Assembly (NCBI GenBank): GCA_964649665.1
Contig: CAZYPU010000002.1
Coordinates: 6,429-70,428, forward strand
From: CAZYPU01 sp964649665
GTDB lineage: Bacteria; Omnitrophota; Gorgyraeia; JABMRN01; RBG-13-46-9
DNA: 64,000 bases
Reading direction: 5' to 3'
The notes below the pieces were generated by a model, which did not search any database, was not told the origin of the DNA, and was given only the letters and a program-made list of their open reading frames with translations. A program made the position numbers and the translations under genes. Shown here in pieces: positions 8,746 to 16,355 of the stretch. The first letter of the stretch is position 1, and every line of letters begins with the position of its first letter.

Positions 8746-9422
8746 ACTGCTGGACTAAAAAAGCCAAGAATCCGTTTCATTTTTACACAAGCGTAACGCT
8801 CAAAGAGCTTACCGGGAAAAAAGCGAAAAATCTAAGAGAGCTCGTCGAAATTGTCAAGGAAGTCCCCGGCTCCGTCATCTATTATCACACCCACGTTTTT
8901 CTCCAGCGACAGCACTCTTTTTCTCCGGACCCGCCCAACGCCTTCGCCAACTGGGTCTCGTGGACCCTGGGCGAATACAAATTAGGCGAGGAACTCTCCA
9001 GCATAGATATATGCGCCTTCAACACGATAAGGGAGTTGAGAGAAAAAATAATAAACGTTATTGAAAATCATCTTTTCGAGAGCAAAGAGCCTCTCCGGTA
9101 TGCGCCCCGGGGAAGGGAATTCGATTTTATAAAAGCCCACAGCTTCGTCGTGCCGACCGGCTTTACGGCGCACAACCTAAAAGAGTTCGGGATGATCCTC
9201 GAAAAAGTCACGATCTATTCGATATATTTCCATATTTTCGAGGCGCGCCTGAGGCTGGAAAAGGGATTCAACGATTTTTCTTTCTGGCTGGGCACTTCCG
9301 CCGGCGCCCCGGAAGTGGCGAAGGACATAGCGGCGCTTGATCCATACACCTTTAACGTGGAGGCCTTGAGGCGCAGGATTCTTGATATTATGAGAAACTG
9401 GTGCAATAAAGGACAGGCTTAA
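8742..9422 (+). CDS. DUF5752 family protein, trehalose cluster
   Basis: A soluble protein of about 226 residues matching the DUF5752 family as I know it (FHFYTSVTLKELTG, YYHTHVFLQRQ, WVSWTLGEY, FWLGTSAGAP). No catalytic function is established; members are commonly found beside TreT-like glycosyltransferases, as here. The start at 8742 gives an ATGA overlap with otsB; an ATG at 8727 is also in frame but would deepen the overlap without adding conserved sequence. The next gene begins one base after its stop. A role in trehalose metabolism is inferred from position only. Confidence 0.8.
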   Translation: MNCWTKKAKNPFHFYTSVTLKELTGKKAKNLRELVEIVKEVPGSVIYYHTHVFLQRQHSFSPDPPNAFANWVSWTLGEYKLGEELSSIDICAFNTIRELREKIINVIENHLFESKEPLRYAPRGREFDFIKAHSFVVPTGFTAHNLKEFGMILEKVTIYSIYFHIFEARLRLEKGFNDFSFWLGTSAGAPEVAKDIAALDPYTFNVEALRRRILDIMRNWCNKGQA

Positions 9423-9423
9423 G

Positions 9424-10641
9424 ATGGGGATAGCGGATTACGAAAGCATCGTAGGCAAGGGCATAATCTACGAGCTCGGCCTTATAAGCAAAAAACTTAA
9501 GAAGAAAAAGATCCAGTGTATAAATTCCACGAAGCTCGGAGGCGGCGTCGCGGAAATACTTTCGCGGATTATCCCGCTTCTCAACGACCTGGGGATAGAC
9601 GCCACATGGGACGTTATAGAGGCCGATCCCGACTACTTCAACGTTACCAAGGCCTTCCATAACGCCCTGCACGGAAAAAGCGAAGGTATTACAAAAAGCA
9701 TGTTTGACAAATTCCTTTCTACGGGTAAGGATATCCTGCGAAGCACCAAAATATACGGCGACATTGTTTTCGTCCACGACCCGCAGCCGATCATGTTGAT
9801 CGAAAATAAGAAAAGCGCGAATAAGTGGATCTGGCGCTGTCACGTTGACGTATCAAAGCCGTATATGGAGGTATGGGAATTCCTGAAGCTCTTTATAGAG
9901 CAGTACGACATTTCCGTGTTTTCGAACCCGAGTTTCGCGCGTCAGCTGGAAATTCCGCAGTTTCTCGTAACCCCGTCCATTGACCCTTTCAGCGAGAAAA
10001 ACCGCGAACTTACGCGGGAAGAAATAGAAAGCGTGTTGGAAAAATACGAAATAGAGAAGGGTAAGCCCATTATAACCCAGGTTTCGCGGTTTGATTACCT
10101 GAAGGATCCCGTGGGCGTAATCGAGGCCTACCGCCTCGTAAAGAAATACGTGGACTGCCAGCTCATTCTGGCCGGCAACCGCGCCGCCGACGACCCGGAA
10201 AGCGACACGGTTCTCGCCGAGGTCATGCAGGAGAAAGGGAACGACCCGGACATACACGTTCTTGTGATAGAGCCGGAAAAGAACGATTTTGACATAAACG
10301 GTATCCAGCGCGCTTCAAGCGTGATAATCCAAAAATCCATACGAGAAGGGTTCGCCATAACCGTAACCGAGGCCCTCTGGAAGGCGAAACCCGTAGTCGC
10401 CTCAGCGGTCGGCGGTATCCCGCAGCAGATAAGGCACCGTCACAGCGGACTTCTCTGCCACACAGTGGGCGGCGCCGCCCTCATGATACGCGAGCTCCTG
10501 AATAACCCGGAATACGCCACGCGTCTCGGCAAAAATGGCAAGGAGCACATCCGGCGTAACTTCTTATCCACCCGCCACTTACGCGACTACATGCTTCTAT
10601 TTCTCTACCTCTACAATCCCGACGATATAATTTACCTGTAG
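9424..10641 (+). CDS. treT: TreT-like trehalose synthase (GT4)
   Basis: A 405-residue GT-B glycosyltransferase resembling trehalose glycosyltransferring synthase, which joins NDP-glucose and free glucose. The N-terminal GGGVAEILSRIIPLL and the VTKAFHNALHG segment are characteristic of this group. The C-terminal half carries REGFAITVTEALW, an E-x7-E motif of GT4 retaining enzymes, and PVVASAVGGIPQQI. Acceptor specificity cannot be settled from sequence, so a related glucosyl transfer is possible. It ends the otsA-otsB-DUF5752-treT operon and is followed by two long hairpin repeats. Confidence 0.8.
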   Translation: MGIADYESIVGKGIIYELGLISKKLKKKKIQCINSTKLGGGVAEILSRIIPLLNDLGIDATWDVIEADPDYFNVTKAFHNALHGKSEGITKSMFDKFLSTGKDILRSTKIYGDIVFVHDPQPIMLIENKKSANKWIWRCHVDVSKPYMEVWEFLKLFIEQYDISVFSNPSFARQLEIPQFLVTPSIDPFSEKNRELTREEIESVLEKYEIEKGKPIITQVSRFDYLKDPVGVIEAYRLVKKYVDCQLILAGNRAADDPESDTVLAEVMQEKGNDPDIHVLVIEPEKNDFDINGIQRASSVIIQKSIREGFAITVTEALWKAKPVVASAVGGIPQQIRHRHSGLLCHTVGGAALMIRELLNNPEYATRLGKNGKEHIRRNFLSTRHLRDYMLLFLYLYNPDDIIYL

Positions 10642-10655
10642 ACCGCCCGCCAAAG

Positions 10656-10865
10656 ATAAGCCTCCAGCGGGTGCTTGCCAGCGGCTCACACAAAAAATTG
10701 TGTAAAGCTATCTCCCTTGAATTTCTGCAATTTGTGAATCGGAAGGTGTGAATTATCGAGTATCTTATTTTCCGTAGAGCTATCCCTATCATGTCCAATT
10801 CACAAATTGCGAAATTCTACGGTCAAGAGCATTCGCCGCTTGGCAAGCACCCACTGGAGGCTTAT
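10656..10865. repeat. Long-hairpin repeat, copy 1 (with side hairpin)
   Basis: A 210-bp imperfect inverted repeat. The outer arms at 10656-10685 and 10835-10865 pair almost throughout (ATAAGCCTCCAGCGGGTGCT against its complement). The inner arms at 10719-10743 and 10794-10817 pair around the core GAATTTC. Only the left arm carries an extra hairpin ACACAA-AAAA-TTGTGT (10688-10703); the same string is conserved at 28801-28828. It lies just after treT, so it could terminate that operon or be a non-autonomous mobile element. No coding frame of interest lies inside. Confidence 0.8.
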
Positions 10866-10896
10866 TTAACGAAAGTCTGTCTCGGCAGATATCAGC

Positions 10897-11092
10897 AATA
10901 AGGGCCTGTAGGGGTGGGCGATTGAGGCGAATAGATTCGACGTAGAATTTCATAATTTGCGAGCGGAATATAGAGATATGGCACTTTATGACATACCTGA
11001 TTATCCGCTTGCAAATTGTAGAAATTCGAGGAGAAGATTTTGGCTCAATGTTTTGAGCTGAGCCTCAATCGCCCACCTCTACAGGCCTTATT
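10897..11092. repeat. Long-hairpin repeat, copy 2
   Basis: A second imperfect inverted repeat 31 bp after copy 1. Outer arms 10897-10928 and 11062-11092 pair (AATAAGG, CCTGTAG, GTGGGCGATTGAGGC). Inner arms 10941-10968 and 11001-11028 pair around GTAGAATTTC, the core also present in copies 1 and 4. It ends 40 bp before the leuC promoter. Together copies 1 and 2 account for most of the 529-base gap between treT and leuC. Confidence 0.8.
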
Positions 11093-11132
11093 ACTGTAAG
11101 CGGAACAGGGCGAAACCCCTCAGAAAAAAGCG

Positions 11133-11160
11133 TTGCAATTTCGCTGTAACGTGATACAAT
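11133..11160 (+). promoter_or_regulatory. Promoter of leuC (leaderless type)
   Basis: TTGCAA (11133-11138), 16 bp, TACAAT (11155-11160). The leuC ATG is at 11171, 10 nt beyond the -10 box, so the predicted transcript starts about 4 nt before it. Confidence 0.7.
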
Positions 11161-11170
11161 TACACCCTGT

Positions 11171-12451
11171 ATGGGATATACCATAACCGAGAAGATACTG
11201 CTGGCGCACACTAAGGCGAAGGCCGTTAAGCCGGGCGATTTCATAACCGCGAAGGTGGATTTCTGCTTTGGAAACGACATAACCGCGCCGATCGCTATAG
11301 GAGAATTCGATAGGATAAAGGCGAAAAAGGTCTTTGACAAAACAAGGATCGCCCTTATTCCGGACCACTTCACGCCCGCAAAGGACATGAAAAGCGCCAA
11401 CCAGGCGAAGGTTTTGCATAGCTTTGCCAGGAAGCACGATATAGCGCATTATTATGAGGTGGGAAGGATGGGTATTGAGCACGTCCTTCTTCCGGAGAAG
11501 GGCCTCGTTTTACCGGGCAACCTTGTAGTTGGCGCGGATTCGCACACATGCACATACGGCGCGCTCGGGTGCTTTTCCACCGGGGTGGGGTCAACGGACC
11601 TTGCGTTCGCTTTTGTGACAGGGGAGTGCTGGCTCAAGGTCCCGGAGACGATAAAATTTGTTTATCACGGCAAGCCCAAGAAGTGGGTTACCGGTAAGGA
11701 CCTTATCCTTTATACGATAGGCAGGATATGCACTGACGGGGCGCTCTACAAAGCGATGGAATTTTCCGGGAGCGCGATTAAAAACCTACCGATGGACGAT
11801 AGGTTCACGATGTGCAACATGGCCATCGAGGCCGGCGCCAAAAACGGCATTATCGAACCGGACGAAACCACGGTAAGTTACGTAAAAAAAGCGATAAGAA
11901 AAAATAAGCCCGGGAGAAAGAGTTTCAAATTATATAAAAGCGACAAAGACGCCAGGTATGCCGAAGTTATAGAATACGATGTTTCCAAAATCGAGCCGCA
12001 GGTGAGCCTTCCGCATCTGCCGAGCAACGCCAAACCCGTGAATAAGGTGAAAAATGTACTTATTGACCAGGTAGTCATCGGCTCGTGCACTAACGGAAGG
12101 ATAAGCGATCTGGAAGCGGCTGCGAAGATACTCAAAGGGAAAAAGGTGAAGCAGAGTACGAGATTGATCGTTATACCTGCGACGCAGGCGGTTTACCTGG
12201 AGGCGGTAAAAAGAGGGTTTGCTAAAATTTTCGTCGAAGCGGGGGGTGTGTTTTCCACGCCGAGTTGCGGCCCATGCTTAGGCGGGCACCTTGGCATACT
12301 TGCCGAAGGCGAGAGGTGCGTGGCTACAACGAACAGGAATTTTGTCGGCAGGATGGGCCACCCTAAATCCGAGGTGTATCTTGCCTCGCCGGCTGTCGCG
12401 GCCGCAAGCGCCGTGCGCGGCCGGGTTGCGCATCCGAAGGAAGTCGCATGA
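11171..12451 (+). CDS. leuC: 3-isopropylmalate dehydratase, large subunit
   Basis: Catalytic [4Fe-4S] subunit of isopropylmalate isomerase in leucine biosynthesis (aconitase superfamily). At 426 residues it is the shorter LeuC2/homoaconitase-like type. Cluster ligands are the Cys in SCTNGR near residue 305 and both Cys in SCGPCLGG near 365-368. GADSHTCTYGALG and the NRNFVGRMGHP substrate segment are intact. leuD follows after a repeat insertion, and leuB after that; leuA is not in the window. The start has no ribosome-binding site but sits directly behind a promoter. A homoaconitase role is possible in this subfamily but the leuB neighbour favours leucine. Confidence 0.92.
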   Translation: MGYTITEKILLAHTKAKAVKPGDFITAKVDFCFGNDITAPIAIGEFDRIKAKKVFDKTRIALIPDHFTPAKDMKSANQAKVLHSFARKHDIAHYYEVGRMGIEHVLLPEKGLVLPGNLVVGADSHTCTYGALGCFSTGVGSTDLAFAFVTGECWLKVPETIKFVYHGKPKKWVTGKDLILYTIGRICTDGALYKAMEFSGSAIKNLPMDDRFTMCNMAIEAGAKNGIIEPDETTVSYVKKAIRKNKPGRKSFKLYKSDKDARYAEVIEYDVSKIEPQVSLPHLPSNAKPVNKVKNVLIDQVVIGSCTNGRISDLEAAAKILKGKKVKQSTRLIVIPATQAVYLEAVKRGFAKIFVEAGGVFSTPSCGPCLGGHLGILAEGERCVATTNRNFVGRMGHPKSEVYLASPAVAAASAVRGRVAHPKEVA

Positions 12452-12615
12452 AAGTAACGAGGTTGTCGAAAAAGCCCTCCAATTGTCATTCTGAGCCCCG
12501 CCCTTCGCTAGCGCTCAGGATAAACTCCGCGGGGCGAAGAATCTTAACGATAAGATCCTTCGTCGGGCTGACTTCGTCAGCCCTCCTCAGGATGACAGGC
12601 AAAAAAAGAACATGA
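12448..12615 (+). other. 55-codon open frame bridging leuC and leuD across a repeat
   Basis: An uninterrupted frame starts with ATG overlapping the leuC stop (ATGA, 12448-12451) and ends with TGA overlapping the leuD start (ATGA, 12612-12615). Most of it translates the palindromic repeat (CHSEPRPSLALR and onward). It is probably not a functional protein, but its exact junctions would keep ribosomes coupled from leuC to leuD, whose start lacks a good Shine-Dalgarno site. Confidence 0.4.
12485..12596. repeat. GTCATTCTGAG-family palindromic repeat (copy 1)
   Basis: The element begins GTCATTCTGAG and ends with the complementary CTCAGGATGAC, with internal dyads (GAAGAATCTTAACGATAAGATCCTTC). Related copies lie at 23203-23363 and 62120-62228. 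It separates leuC and leuD without ending the open frame. Confidence 0.8.
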
Positions 12616-13082
12616 AATACAGAGGCAAAGTCCACAAATTCGCGAACGACATAAACACAGACGACATAATACCGGCGAAGTATCTCCATACGCACGATCC
12701 GGCGGAACTTGCCGGACACTGCATGGAGCACGTGGATAAAAGTTTCGTGAAGAAGGTAAAAGCGGGCGACATCATAGTCGCGGGCAAGCATTTCGGGTGC
12801 GGCTCCTCAAGGGAGCACGCGCCGATCGCTATCAAGGCATGCGGGATCTCGTGCATCGTGGCGGAAAGTTTCGCGAGGATTTTTTACCGGAATGCCATTA
12901 ATATGGGGCTTCCGGTTGTTTCCTCCAAAGAGGCGGCAAATTCCATAAAGAAAGGCGACAGGGTTGAGGTTGATACGCAAAAGGGCACGGTAAGGAACAT
13001 ATCGAAAAGGAAAACGTTCAAGATCGAACCGTATTCGCCCTTCATACAAAGGATCATAAAGAAAGGCAGATTGCTGGGATGA
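12612..13082 (+). CDS. leuD: 3-isopropylmalate dehydratase, small subunit
   Basis: Swivel-domain partner of LeuC, needed for 2- to 3-isopropylmalate isomerisation. At 156 residues it has the short LeuD length. The motifs FANDINTDDIIPAKYL, HFGCGSSREHAP and ESFARIFYRNAINMGLP are all present. The start has no strong ribosome-binding site, and a repeat lies directly upstream; translation may depend on ribosomes arriving through the bridging frame. The 3' end overlaps leuB by ATGA. Confidence 0.93.
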   Translation: MKYRGKVHKFANDINTDDIIPAKYLHTHDPAELAGHCMEHVDKSFVKKVKAGDIIVAGKHFGCGSSREHAPIAIKACGISCIVAESFARIFYRNAINMGLPVVSSKEAANSIKKGDRVEVDTQKGTVRNISKRKTFKIEPYSPFIQRIIKKGRLLG

Positions 13083-14143
13083 CACCAGGCGGCAAAAAAT
13101 ATAAAATAGCGGTAATACCCGGTGACGGAACCGGCCCGGAAGTCGTAGCCGAAGGGCTTAAGGTTCTTGAGGCGGTATCCGGAAAGTGCGGCTTCAAGTA
13201 CGAAAAGATCATGTACGATTTCGGCGGCGAAAGGTATAAGAAAACAGGCGAGGTGCTTCCGGATTCGGTCATTGATGAATTCAAAAAGACAGACGCGATG
13301 TATCTCGGCGCCGTGGGCCACCCCGAGGTAAAACCCGGAATCCTGGAAAAAGGACTTCTTCTCAAGATAAGGTTTGCTCTCGAGCAATACATAAACTTAA
13401 GGCCCGTTAAGCTCTACCCGGGCGTATGGACGCCTGTCAGGGACAAGGGGCCGAAGGATATAGATTTTGTCGTAGTGAGGGAAAATAACGAAGGCCTTTA
13501 CACGGGTGAGGGCGAGTTCATAAAAAAAGGGACAAAAGAAGAGATCGCGCTTCAGGTATCGCGCAACACCTATAAGGGCATAGAGCGCTGCGTGAGATAC
13601 GCCTTCGAATATACAAAGAAGCGTAATAAAGAGAGTAAACTTACCCTCTGCGGAAAGACAAATGTTTTGACTTACGCGTGGGATTTATGGGAAAGGGTGT
13701 TTTTCGAAACGGCCAAGAAATATTCCGGCGTAAAAACTGATTACGCGCACGTTGACGCGACATGCATGTGGATGGTAAAAAATCCGGAGTGGTTCGACGT
13801 AATCGTAACGGATAATATGTTCGGCGATATAATTACCGATCTTGGCGCGATGATACAGGGCGGCATGGGAATCGCCGCCGGCGGAAACTTAAATCCTGAG
13901 GGCGTCTCCATGTTCGAGCCGATAGGCGGTTCCGCGCCGAAGTATACAGGTAAGAACGTAATAAACCCGCTTGCCGCTATATGCGCGCTTTCGATGCTTC
14001 TTGAGGAAATCGGCGAGACGAAAGCGGCGAGGTGTGTGGAAAATTCGGTGATGAAAGTTACGACAAAGATGAAATCCATGGCAGCAGGCAAGATGGGCTA
14101 CTCGACCAGCGAGGTAGGGGATCTGGTAGTTAAGAATTTGTAA
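13079..14143 (+). CDS. leuB: 3-isopropylmalate dehydrogenase
   Basis: NAD-dependent oxidative decarboxylase of 3-isopropylmalate in leucine synthesis. It is a 354-residue beta-decarboxylating dehydrogenase: IPGDGTGPEV at the N-terminus, VVVRENNEGLYTGEG, KTNVL, and the metal-binding DNMFGDIITDLGAMIQG. The GGSAP element near the C-terminus binds the cofactor. It overlaps leuD by 4 nt, so leuC-leuD-leuB form one unit. Related isocitrate, tartrate or homoisocitrate dehydrogenases share these motifs; the neighbours make leucine synthesis the best reading. Confidence 0.87.
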   Translation: MTPGGKKYKIAVIPGDGTGPEVVAEGLKVLEAVSGKCGFKYEKIMYDFGGERYKKTGEVLPDSVIDEFKKTDAMYLGAVGHPEVKPGILEKGLLLKIRFALEQYINLRPVKLYPGVWTPVRDKGPKDIDFVVVRENNEGLYTGEGEFIKKGTKEEIALQVSRNTYKGIERCVRYAFEYTKKRNKESKLTLCGKTNVLTYAWDLWERVFFETAKKYSGVKTDYAHVDATCMWMVKNPEWFDVIVTDNMFGDIITDLGAMIQGGMGIAAGGNLNPEGVSMFEPIGGSAPKYTGKNVINPLAAICALSMLLEEIGETKAARCVENSVMKVTTKMKSMAAGKMGYSTSEVGDLVVKNL

Positions 14144-14147
14144 GATT

Positions 14148-14232
14148 GTCATTGCGAGCCCCGCGAAGCGGGGCGAAGCAATCTCTTAGTATGAGATTGC
14201 TTCGTCGGCACTTCGTGCCTCCTCGCAATGAT
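14148..14232. repeat. GTCATTGCGAG-family palindromic repeat (copy 1)
   Basis: Starts GTCATTGCGAG and ends CTCGCAATGA, with an internal dyad GAAGCAATCTC/GAGATTGCTTC. It fills the leuB-asd gap. Other copies lie at 15493-15572 (inside truA), 34729-34808 and 62304-62439. An ATG at its right edge (14228) is in frame with asd but is unlikely to be the start. Confidence 0.85.
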
Positions 14233-14248
14233 ATATGGAGTACGTAAA

Positions 14249-15301
14249 ATGCTAAAGAAAAAAGACGAGTATAACGTAGCAATAATGGGCGCTACCGGTG
14301 CTGTCGGCGCGCAGTTTCTGTCCCTTCTCGAGGAGAGGCATTTTCCCGTTGCAGAACTCCGTCTCCTTGCCTCTGAAAGATCTAAGGGTAAGAAGATTAA
14401 GTTTAAGGGCAAGGCCTGTCCGGTAGAGATTCTTACTCACAGATCGTTCAAGGGCGTAGACATCATCCTATCAAGCGCGGGCGCCGCAAGAAGCCTTGAG
14501 TTTTTGCCGAGCGCCGTGAAAGCGGGAGCGGTATGCGTGGATAATTCAAGCGCCTTCAGGATGCAAAAAGAGGTTCCTCTCGTTGTTCCGGAGGTAAACC
14601 CGCAAAGGACAGAGGGCCACAAAGGCATTATCGCAAACCCGAACTGCTCAACCATACAGGCAGTCGTTGCGTTGTGGCCGCTGCATAAAAAAGCGAAAAT
14701 TAAAAGGATAGTTGCCTCGACCTATCAGTCGGTTTCCGGCGCCGGCCAGAAAAAGATTCTGGAGCTGGAAAAACAGGTGGAGGCAATAGATAAAGTCGTT
14801 GATAACTGGGTAATCGGAAGCCACGGCGTGGATAAATTCCTGATAAAGGAATTTCCGTATCAGACAGCCTTTAACCTGATTCCGCAGATAGACGTATTCC
14901 TGGATAACGCTTACACCAAGGAAGAGATGAAACTTGTGAACGAAACCCGCAAAATCATGGAAGACCCAAACATCAGGATTACCTCGACCTGCATTCGCGT
15001 GCCGGTTTTCTTTGCGCACTCGGAGAGCATAAACATAGAGACCGAGAAGAAACTCAAGCCCGATGAAGCGAGAAAAATCCTTGCAAAGGCGCCGGGCGTC
15101 GTTTTGATAGACGATCCTAAAAAGGAGAAATACCCCATGCCCCTGGACGCCGAAGGAAAAAATGAGGTTTTCGTCGGACGTATCCGCGAGGACGAATCCG
15201 TGGAAAACGGCCTTAACCTCTGGGTTGTAAGCGACAACCTCCGAAAAGGCGCGGCCCTTAACGCGATTCAGATAGCGGAGCTGCTTATAAAGCATGCGTA
15301 A
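14249..15301 (+). CDS. asd: Aspartate-semialdehyde dehydrogenase
   Basis: Reduces aspartyl phosphate to aspartate semialdehyde, the branch point for lysine, methionine and threonine and the supplier of the dap pathway encoded downstream. 350 residues. MGATGAVGAQFL is the NADP-binding start, NPNCSTIQ contains the catalytic cysteine near residue 132, and HSESINIETE is the late substrate motif. ATG 14249 is preferred over ATG 14228 because GGAG at 14237-14240 lies 8 nt upstream and the earlier ATG is part of a repeat. It overlaps truA by 8 nt. Confidence 0.95.
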   Translation: MLKKKDEYNVAIMGATGAVGAQFLSLLEERHFPVAELRLLASERSKGKKIKFKGKACPVEILTHRSFKGVDIILSSAGAARSLEFLPSAVKAGAVCVDNSSAFRMQKEVPLVVPEVNPQRTEGHKGIIANPNCSTIQAVVALWPLHKKAKIKRIVASTYQSVSGAGQKKILELEKQVEAIDKVVDNWVIGSHGVDKFLIKEFPYQTAFNLIPQIDVFLDNAYTKEEMKLVNETRKIMEDPNIRITSTCIRVPVFFAHSESINIETEKKLKPDEARKILAKAPGVVLIDDPKKEKYPMPLDAEGKNEVFVGRIREDESVENGLNLWVVSDNLRKGAALNAIQIAELLIKHA

Positions 15302-16112
15302 CATCCGCCTCACCGTCGCCTACGACGGCACTTGCTACGCCGGCTGGCAGATCCAGAAAAACGCAAAGACCATCCAGGGCGAAATCGAAAAAGCGTTAAA
15401 AAAAATACTTAAAACAAAAGTCCGTCTGATCGGCGCCGGCCGCACCGACTCCGGAGTCCACGCCCGCGCGCAGGTTGCGAATTTTAGTATTCGTCATTGC
15501 GAGGAGGCGCGAAGCGCCAACGAAGCAATCTCCTATGAGATTGCTTCGCTCCCTTTGGTCGCTCGCAATGACAGAAAAAAATCAGTGCACGGGCTTCAAG
15601 CAGCGTTAAACTCAAGCCTTCCATGTGATATTCGTATCATTGAGGTAAAAGAGGCGCCGCTTGAATTTCATTCGCGGTTTGACGCAAGGGGCAAGTTTTA
15701 CAGGTATACGATCCTCAACAGCCCGATAAACGATCCCTTCCTCCGGGATTATTGCCATAGAGTTTCTTGTAAGTTAAATCTCCCGCTGATGCGAAAAGAG
15801 GCGGCCGTTTTACTCGGGCGGCACGACTTTAAATCCTTCCAGGCAAAGAGCGCCTCATCGCCCATAAAAGATACGCGAAGGACGATAAAGAAAATAACTT
15901 TTAAAAAAGAAAAAGATCTCATCCATATCAATATCGAAGCCAACGGTTTCCTGTACAACATGGTTCGTAACATCATAGGCACCCTCATCGAGATCGGAAG
16001 GGGATACCTTCCCGAAGGCAGCATGCGAAAGATCCTCTCCTCTAAAGACCGCCGGAAAGCCGGCCCTACCGCCCCTGCCAAAGGCCTTACCCTGATAAAG
16101 GTTAAATACTAA
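15294..16112 (+). CDS. truA: tRNA pseudouridine synthase A with in-frame repeat insertion
   Basis: Forms pseudouridine at positions 38-40 of tRNA anticodon arms. The N-terminal VAYDGTCYAGWQIQ and GAGRTDSGVHA, with catalytic D52, are intact, as are FDARGKFYRYTI, HDFKSFQ and the C-terminal GFLYNMVRNIIGTL. Residues 67-93 (RHCEEARSANEAI and onward) are the direct translation of an 80-bp GTCATTGCGAG repeat, placed just after VANFSI. The frame stays open, so the protein is about 27 residues longer than it would otherwise be. It starts inside asd (8-nt overlap). Confidence 0.93.
   Translation: MRNIRLTVAYDGTCYAGWQIQKNAKTIQGEIEKALKKILKTKVRLIGAGRTDSGVHARAQVANFSIRHCEEARSANEAISYEIASLPLVARNDRKKSVHGLQAALNSSLPCDIRIIEVKEAPLEFHSRFDARGKFYRYTILNSPINDPFLRDYCHRVSCKLNLPLMRKEAAVLLGRHDFKSFQAKSASSPIKDTRRTIKKITFKKEKDLIHINIEANGFLYNMVRNIIGTLIEIGRGYLPEGSMRKILSSKDRRKAGPTAPAKGLTLIKVKY
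15493..15572. repeat. GTCATTGCGAG-family repeat inside truA (copy 2)
   Basis: An 80-bp copy bounded by GTCATTGCGAG and CTCGCAATGAC, with internal GAAGCAATCTC and GAGATTGCTTC arms. It lies wholly within the truA coding frame and is translated without a stop. Confidence 0.9.
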
Positions 16113-16119
16113 ATACAGC

Positions 16120-16345
16120 ATATGCGCTGCATATAGGTAACGCATAATATCTTGTGTAAATTCGATGGGCATCTGAGAGCGGGAGTCCTTTCGGCGAATT
16201 TTGCATGCGACTGGCAATTTATGTGTTCAAGATTTGAAACGCTAAATTGCTACAGCCGCGCTGCAAAATTTTTCGCCTCAAGGACATCCCGCTCTCAGAT
16301 GCCCTATAGATACAAGATATTCTACTTTGTGACGTAGCCCTGCAG
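16120..16345. repeat. Long-hairpin repeat, copy 3
   Basis: An imperfect inverted repeat with core arms 16167-16220 and 16244-16304 (GGGCATCTGAGAGCGGGA, CGGCGAATTTT against AAAATTTTTCGCCTC). It is flanked by a weaker extension CGCATAATATCTTGT/ACAAGATATT. The right-arm string AAAATTTTTCGCCTC (16265-16279) is identical in copy 6 (56858-56872). It fills most of the gap between truA and the next promoter. Confidence 0.8.
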
Positions 16346-16355
16346 ATAGGCATCG

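Noticed and set aside
10642..11170. Hairpin repeats considered as integron attC sites
   Set aside because: No GTTRRRY/RYYYAAC simple sites and no cassette or integrase structure; genes on both sides are ordinary metabolic genes.
14648..15313. Long minus-strand frame opposite asd (221 residues), and similar ones opposite the NSS transporter and argJ
   Set aside because: They mirror strongly supported + strand genes, show no domain motifs and have no start signals.
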